Source: Medicago truncatula
Lineage: Eukaryota; Streptophyta; Magnoliopsida; Fabales; Fabaceae
Direction of reading: 5' to 3'
Length of the DNA stretch: 64,000 nucleotides
NCBI RefSeq assembly: GCF_003473485.1
Contig: NC_053042.1
Location: forward strand, 51,981,762 to 52,045,761
Part shown: in pieces, positions 57,695 to 64,000 of the stretch
How the letters are laid out: every line of letters starts with the position of its first letter
Numbering within the stretch: the first letter of the stretch is position 1
Translations under genes and position numbers: made by a program
The notes under the pieces: generated by a model
Database searches by the model: none
The model's input: only the letters and a program-made list of their open reading frames with translations
What the model was told of the DNA's origin: nothing

Positions 57695-58624
57695 TTTTTT
57701 GAACAAGCTAAAATGAGATATTATTAAAAACTCACTGATGTATCTCCGCGCACAAGACGTGCAACTAGAAATACATCAAAAGAACAATTACAAAGTCATT
57801 GGTGCCGCATAATCAAGCACCGTCAAAGAACAAAAGAGCAAACATGAAATAGTAAATTAACAACACCCATACAAAGGAGCGTGTGTCGCCGCCAATCCTG
57901 AAAAGCAAAAACAAAGGAAGGCAAATGAGCCTTTAACCACAGGAAAGATGTCAGCTTAACATTGTCCAAGATGGTATTGGGATCAGATGCCTTGTTGTTG
58001 AACATTCTGTTGTTCCTTTCCTTCCAAGTGTTCCAAACGCAAGCAAACGAGATAACCTTAAAGAATGAGTGCGATGATCGCGGCATACCCGCCATACGAC
58101 AAAAGTGATGAAAATGGTCACGGATCACACAAGAATAAACCGAAGAGATCTGCAGCCAATGCCACACAAGAGACCACACACTGCTCAAAGTAGCGCAGCC
58201 CAGAAACAAATGGTCGGCCTCCTCACGGAAACCGCAGCCAGCTGGACACATGATCAACTCGTCACTAATCACCCTCCGTCTCACCAGGTTGTCTCTGGTT
58301 GCAAGACGGCTGCGAAGAAGGCGCCACACGAACAAGGAAACCTTTAAAGGAATAAGATTATGCCATACATTATCAGTACACTCCCGATCCAAAGGAGCAT
58401 CCGCAGACGTGAGGAACTGATAAGCCCCACAGACGGAATAGCCTTGAGAAGGGTCTGGCAACCATTTCCACCTATCATGAATATGAGCCTGCAAAACAAT
58501 GTTAAGTAATAAAAAAAAGTGCATTCCCTCATTTTCTCCTCCTCCATGCTAATAGGCTCCGTCTCCACACCCACGCGCCACCCCCTTCCTCCCATCCCAA
58601 ACACGCCATCTCCCCCACGCCATC
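57695..58624 (-). mobile_element. 5'-truncated L1-type LINE with target duplication
   Basis: Minus-strand LINE of 930 bp flanked by TGAGATGATATTACT (57680-57694) and TGAGATAATATTACT (58625-58639), a 15-bp duplication with one mismatch. The 3' end on the minus strand is TTGTTC followed by a short A run, as expected for target-primed insertion. Only the C-terminal coding end is present. Confidence 0.85.
57823..58600 (-). pseudogene. LINE ORF2 C-terminal zinc-binding domain (zf-RVT), frameshifted
   Basis: The frame 58500-57823 reads HIHDRWKWLPDPSQGYSVCG, then NVWHNLIPLKVSLFVWRLL, RLATRDNLVRRRV, CPAGCGFREEADHLFLGCA and CVWNTWKERNNRMF. These are the blocks of the zf-RVT domain that follows reverse transcriptase in plant L1 elements, including the C..C..H..C ligands. 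Upstream, the family block W(R)RSLLAWEEEK.REC appears only after frame changes near 58510 (a T run) and 58555. Reverse transcriptase and endonuclease are missing. Confidence 0.85.
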
Positions 58625-58756
58625 TGAGATAATATTACTGTATTTTCTGATACATTGTTTAATGATGGTTTGAAACCTATATTTATTGAAGTATTTCGTG
58701 TGCATTGCATAAATTTTTAATTTTAGTTAAGGATAAAAGACTTATTTATTGACAGA

Positions 58757-59262
58757 ATTCCCAAGTTAGTCCGTCATTTAGGTTTAAAAGTTTCAAATAG
58801 GTTCTTTTAGTTGATAAACTATTTCACCGCTACCCCTGCTGTCAATTAATAATTAACTCAGGCTGATGTAGCCGTTAAGTTGTTGACTTGGATTAAACTA
58901 ATGCATTTTAAAAGCTCCAATCGTCACAAATGATTATTATAGCACTATAAATGTTGTTTAATAGTGCTATAAAGGCATTTGGTGTTGTAAAAAGGTGTAT
59001 TTCTAGCACTATAAATGATCATTTGTGACCATTAAATGTAGCATTTTGACATTTATAGTAGTGAAATAACTTAACTTGGGAATAGTTTATCAACTAAAAG
59101 GAAACTAAAAGGAATAGTTTATCTGTGACCAAGTCAATAACTTAACGGCTACATTGGTATCAGTTAATTATTAACTGACAGCAAGGGTAACAGTGAAATA
59201 GTTTATCAACTAAAATGACCTATTTAAAACTTTTGAAACTTAAAGGACTAACTTGGGAATTA
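58757..59262. repeat. foldback element with arms of about 140 bp
   Basis: Left arm (58757-58900) runs from AATTCCCAAGTTAGTCC through GATAAACTATTTCACCG, TAATAATTAACT and GTAGCCGTTAAGTT to TTGACTTGG. The right arm (59126-59262), read backwards, has the same blocks in order. A smaller inner pair (CACAAATGATTATTATAGCAC and its inverse) lies in the loop at about 58926-59020. A third partial copy of the outer block follows at 59275-59345. No coding capacity. Confidence 0.8.
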
Positions 59263-59362
59263 TGTCAAACTAAATAGACCTAATTGAATCTTTCGAAACT
59301 TAAAAGACTAACTCGGGAATTCTGTCAAACTAAAAGGACCAAAAGTGGTATTTGGCATAAAA

Positions 59363-61250
59363 AATAGTATAATTGTCATAATTAATTTGTTGAATATATT
59401 TTTTTAACCATTTCCCCATTTTTTTAAAAAGTATTTGCGTGTTTTATTATATCATAAAAATCTCATCACATTCTTATTTTTATGAAACCTTGAGTCATGT
59501 TTTATATTATTTTAGTTATATTATAATACACTTTTAGTGTTTTTTAATTAAATGGATATATATTGAATATAAACACTGTGGGGAGAGGATCATGGATTGT
59601 GTTGTGAGAAAAATGCACTTTATTCAACGCGGGGTTATCGTGATTATTCCGTGTTTTGAACGATCGAAGAAGACAATAACTCAAGGATTGACTCCAAAAA
59701 TCTGTAGTCAACCATGTTTTGAACATATAGTCTAGTTGATTAAGCCTGGCCCTAGCAACACGCAAATGCATCACGCCAAACGTATCAACATTTTGTTCTA
59801 CATGCATCAACTATCACAAGCTCATTCTTGGATTTTCACACTTGGAAACCCTAAACACCCGTATTTACTTACAAAGAGGAAAATACGCAATAATTTTCTT
59901 AAATATTAAATTATTAAACAATGTTTGGATTAGATGATTCAAGTGATCTCTTTTAACTTAATCAAATATATTTGATTTGAATTCAACCTTGAAAATGTCG
60001 TACCTTTGATATTTTAAGAGATAATTTTGATGATTGTTGTAATCATGTTTGACTCAAGGTAATCATATGCAACTGAGTTTAGACAAACATCAAACCAAAT
60101 TAACATAAACTTACGGTACTTTTTTAACATAAAAACGCAAGAATTACCTTAATCAGTGGAAAAATGAGAGTAAAACATAAATAAAACAAGAGAATTGTAA
60201 ACAAAGGCACACCACAAAGTGTAACACTAAGACTATCACATGATATCAGCAACTCTGTTTGCATGTTAAAGATGTCAACGATAAAATAGTATCTGTAAGT
60301 CCAAGATATTGCAAGCATTACTAGATGAATTATTATTGATCATTAATCAGTAATCAACAATTTAAAAATGAATCAAACATTAAGATTAAAATTAACTTTT
60401 TCAAAAAAATCAGTTTCATGACTGCACCGTAGAAGCTCCCTAAATCATGTCTTAGTGTGCTTGCAAATAAATATAGTAGGATACGTTGAGAGAACGTTTA
60501 GATAAGCAGTTTAACTAAATATTAGTATTTATATTTTTCTCTATAATATTTAATACTAAGTTCTCACAGACTTATTCTTTCAGCAGAATTTTTATGAAAT
60601 TCAAAATAACCTAGTATATTATAAGAGAAATAATGTCATTTTCAGAAGAAAAAATTGGCTTACTTCACGATATATGCGTGTGTGATGTGAACAAGATGGA
60701 CGAGAAACGCGCATTTTAGACGACAGAAAGTAAAAATATTTCTTGTACTTGTCTTCATTCAAACCTGAGTTGGTACCAAAAACAAACTTGTGTCGTAAAA
60801 GTCTAGTAAACCTGAATTATTGGACGTGGACGTGAGGAAAAAATATGCAAAAAAGGACACAAAAAAAGAATTCGAGTGAAAGTGAAAAATTATTTTATTC
60901 GAGTAAATAATAGAGTAGTAGGACACAAGTGGACATGCATAGATCAAACTTGTGAAAAGAAAAAGGGAAATTCAAAGGAAGGAAGGGAAAAAGGTGCATG
61001 CGTCTGTATATTGTAGTATTAGGTGGTTTGGTGATAGTTTTGCACTAGTTATTTTATTTCATTCACGATTTGGTTTGACAGATAAGATGTTTATGTCTCA
61101 ATTGGATTCATGATATAAAAAGAAGTTTTTTAGTGAAGTTTTACCAACATTATATCTATCTAGCATCAAATTTAATTAAACAAGTAGTCATTTGCACTCA
61201 AATGTATTAAACGTTGCCATGATAGTCTTATGGAAGTTTCTACATTACAC
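59363..61250. other. AT-rich intergenic sequence
   Basis: No gene, tRNA or clear repeat seen. Short frames (59544-59810, 60124-60318, 60759-60947) have no recognisable domain. Confidence 0.45.
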
Positions 61251-61261
61251 CCTTGAATTAA

Positions 61262-61597
61262 GGAAAATGTAATAAAGAGATATTTATCGACTTTTATATT
61301 TTAGAAAATATTATTTCATAAGAAAAAACGTCATTTCATTCTTTATAAGAATCATATTAATTTTTTAACATTTCATCAAAAAAATTAATCAATATTGAAT
61401 ATTATGAGTATTAAAAATAAAAATAAAAAAGTTGAATTTTGATTTGCCGATACTTTTGAGAAATAAAATATAATTATTATAATCGTAATTGATAGAAAAT
61501 ATATGTTTTTTTTTTAAATAATTCATTAAACTATTCATTTAATATTATAGGTGTACCAGTACACTCAACTTTTTTGAGTATACCGTAGAAATTGCCT
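61262..61597. mobile_element. MITE family GGTACACCTCA, copy 2
   Basis: The AT-rich middle matches 19765-20040 in order: TTTTAGAAAA, TCATTTCATT.TTTATAAGAA, AATCAATATT, TTATGAGTA, ATTATTATAAT and GATAGAAAAT. The right end reads GGTGTACCAGTACACTCAAC, like copy 1. The left terminal repeat is not recognisable, so this copy seems truncated there. Confidence 0.6.
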
Positions 61598-62229
61598 AGT
61601 CTTATATTGCAAACAACTTTTAATGTCTTGTGTGTTAGTAGTTTTATAGACTAAATTGACTAATTGAAAATATTTTTTAAAATTAAATTGACTATCTAAA
61701 AATATATTCGAATAGTAAATCACTAATAAAAAGATAACTGTGGAGTTGTTTGAAATTTCTATATGATCACCCCACATTCATAAATCAAAATTTTTTCCCT
61801 AAAAAAAATAAATCAAATTTTTGTTTACTCGTTTTAATTGCTTCTGTGACATATATTAATGTGTATTTATGTGAAAACATAATTTTTATAAAGTATGAAA
61901 CTGAAATGAAATAAATCTAAAATAAATTTTATGAAAAAGTCAATTAGTTTTTTGACCAAAAAAATAAAAATATATATTAAATTGATTAATTTAAATTATT
62001 AAATATCTTAAATATTAATTGATTTATATTTTATTATAAATTAAGAATGTCTTTTTTTGTCTTTTTATATTTATCAGCTAATTGAACCGCTAATTTTACC
62101 AAATACTTTAATTAACTTATCAGTCCTCGTAAGCTGAAAGACAATGCACAATATATACAAGGTTGGGATTCGAATCCGAAAAAGAAAAAAAAAACATAAC
62201 CTTAATGTTGACACTCCTTTTCAATTATA
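61598..62229. other. AT-rich spacer
   Basis: No gene or repeat recognised. Confidence 0.4.
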
Positions 62230-62510
62230 CTCCCTCCGTTTGGAAATATATGTCACTTTAGAAAACATATTTGTCCCAAATTGTATGTCGCTTTACAATA
62301 CCGATGAAACATTAATGTTACTTTTCATATTATAACATTAACTATTTATTCCTCTCTCTTCTTTCAAGTCTTTTATTTATCTTTCCCATATTATTTATTA
62401 AGGACAATTTTATAAAACAACTCATAATATCTTTTTTCCATACAATATTAATTACATTTCTTAATATGTGTGAAATGCGTAAAACGTCGTACAATTTGGG
62501 ACGGAGGGAG
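62230..62510. mobile_element. Stowaway-type MITE in the PP2C upstream region
   Basis: 281 bp. Left end CTCCCTCCGTTTGGAAATAT, right end, reversed, CTCCCTCCGTCCCAAATTGT. TA at 62228-62229 and 62511-62512. It lies about 370 bp above the PP2C start codon. Confidence 0.9.
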
Positions 62511-62758
62511 TATTTATTGTTTTTATTACATGTTTAAATTTTTTATTCTTAATTGCCATAGTGGTTTTTTACACCCGGCGTTTATGAGAGAGAGATTACG
62601 ATGAAAAGGAAAATGATTAATAGTAAAGGGAAGGAAGCGCGTTAAGAAAACAAAAGAGAAGGAGGAAAGGGAACATATCTTTGATTGAGGGGTCCGTCTT
62701 CCCCCTGTAAACGAGGCATTCACCCACTGACTTTTCATTTCATTCCTCAAACCCCTTT

Positions 62759-62781
62759 CTCTCTCTCTCTCTCTCTCTCTC
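62759..62781. repeat. (CT)n microsatellite in the PP2C 5' region
   Basis: About 22 bases of CT, roughly 100 bases above the ATG, probably in the leader or core promoter. Confidence 0.9.
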
Positions 62782-62883
62782 CGATTCTGCACATACCTAA
62801 TCACCACACCATCCTCAACCATCATCTATAAATTCTCATCATCCTCAATTTCGAACCCTTCGATTTCGATACATACATAGATC

Positions 62884-63882
62884 ATGCTGCGTTTGTGCTT
62901 AAGCCCTCTCGATTTCTGCTTCCGTCGCCGTGGTGCCTCTGACTTTCTCCTCTGGCACACAGACTTGAAACCTCACGCCTCCGGTGATTTCTCAATTGCC
63001 GTTGCTCAGGCTAATTACTCTCTCGAAGATCAAAGTCAAGTCTTCACCTCTCCTTCTGCCACCTATGTCGGTGTTTATGACGGTCATGGTGGTCCTGAAG
63101 CTTCTAGATTTGTCAACAACCGTCTTTTCCCCTATTTACACAGTTAGTATCTTCCATTACTCTTAATTATTGTTTATCTGTGTTTGACAAGTTTGGTGTG
63201 GCATTGGAACAATTAAGTAATAATCAACACAATTATATTTCTTGTGTTTTGTATTAAGATCCATTTATTTCAAGTGATTGATTTGAATTTTTTGAAATAT
63301 AATTTTGAGTTCGAGTTGCTCTGTACTTGACAACTCTGACACCAACACCTCTTATCGAAGTCGTGTCTGAGATGCATCGTTGATATTTTCTGTCTATTGG
63401 TTGATTGTGATGCATAGTGACATCATTACCGAACCTATGTTTTTTTTTTTTTTTTGCTAATGTTATTTGTTTCCATAATGCTAACTTGTATTTGATTTTG
63501 ATTTGTAGAATTTGCCTCTGAGCAAGGGGGATTGTCAGCAGATGTGATAAAAAAGGCGTTTAGTAAGACCGAGGAGGACTTTTTGCATTTGGTTAAGTTG
63601 TCGTTGCCAATTAGTCCTCAGATTGCGTCTGTGGGATCGTGTTGTCTTCTTGGTGCAATTTCTGATAATGTGTTGTATGTTGCCAACCTGGGTGACTCTA
63701 GAGTTGTTCTTGGTAGGAAGTATCTTGAGAACAAGAATTGTCATGTGGAGGCTGTGCGCTTGTCAACGGATCATAATGTAGCTGATGAGGAGGTGAGGAG
63801 AGAAGTTGAAGCTCTCCACCCTGATGATTCACACATTGTGGTTTATAGCCGTGGTGTTTGGAGGATTAAGGGCATCATACAG
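62884..63882 (+). CDS. PP2C-type protein phosphatase, clade D (partial, runs off window)
   Basis: Metal-dependent Ser/Thr phosphatase. Exon 1 is 62884-63142 and exon 2 is 63509-63882; the second ends at a donor (ATACAG|GTACAA) and the gene continues beyond the window. 211 residues are visible. Exon 1 has a short Cys/Arg-rich leader, then HASGDFSIAVAQANYSLEDQ and the metal-binding motif VGVYDGHGGPEASRFVN. Exon 2 has IKKAFSKTEEDFL, ASVGSCCLLGAISDNVLYVA, NLGDSRVVLGRK, STDHNVADEEVRREV and HPDDSHIVV. The set, especially LEDQSQV and the HPDDSHIV block, marks clade D (the group acting on plasma-membrane proton pumps). The last D residues of the active site lie beyond the edge. The exact paralogue was not determined. 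Confidence 0.9.
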
Positions 63883-63894
63883 GTACAAATATAA

Positions 63895-63915
63895 TATATA
63901 TATATATATATATAT
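63895..63915. repeat. (TA)n microsatellite in PP2C intron 2
   Basis: Short TA run just after the exon 2 donor. Confidence 0.85.
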
Positions 63916-64000
63916 CGTTAGTCTCTTATTAACAAAGTTGTACTATTAAATTGTGTTGAATATTGTAAACATACCAATATGTCTGTGATTGTGGTGTAAT

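Noticed and set aside
59544-59810. 88-residue minus-strand gene candidate
   Set aside because: No recognisable motif, no splice context and AT-rich composition like the spacer.

Overview
The window is nuclear DNA of a flowering plant. It shows AT-rich intergenic sequence, genes split by GT-AG introns and a very high load of small DNA transposons. Protein similarity and the SINE and MITE types suggest a papilionoid legume such as Medicago; that is inference, not proof. All exon boundaries below were worked out by hand from splice sites, reading phase and protein continuity.

Host genes from left to right: a 40S ribosomal protein S29 gene (minus, 1830-2556), easily missed because its 56 codons lie in three exons; a SAGA-subunit ADA1/Hfi1-like gene (plus, 10313-11389); an Mpv17/PMP22 membrane protein (minus, 13377-17742); a small secreted SERK-like leucine-rich-repeat protein (minus, 23095-25108); a plant protein of unknown function with repeated VLVK..RLE(R/K)E motifs and a fresh internal duplication (minus, 28304-31343); an FRS4-like FAR1/FHY3-family protein (minus, 34995-38148); a RING-H2 E3 ligase resembling RHY1A (plus, 47965-50343); and a clade D PP2C phosphatase that runs off the right edge (plus, from 62884).

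Between them lie transposons and relics. The most notable is a 6,620-bp Mutator-like element (50704-57323) with 406-bp terminal inverted repeats, an identical 9-bp target duplication and two open, divergently transcribed genes: a 902-residue transposase and a 665-residue plant-mobile-domain (PMD) protein. A shared central promoter and both terminal repeats carry the same paired E2F-like TCCCGCC/GGCGGGA palindrome, six copies in all. Five further short elements also have perfect 9-bp duplications, so Mutator-type insertion has been recurrent here. Others are hAT-type elements with 8-bp duplications, Stowaway elements with TA duplications, tRNA-derived SINEs, a 5'-truncated LINE with target duplication, a hAT transposase relic, an RNase H relic, two B3-like gene relics in tandem, and several foldbacks and tandem repeats.

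The host genes have unrelated housekeeping or signalling roles and do not form a pathway. The connecting theme is transposon biology: the FRS4-like gene is a domesticated Mutator-type transposase, and the intact element 12 kb away encodes both a live-looking transposase and a PMD protein, a family whose host members act in silencing.
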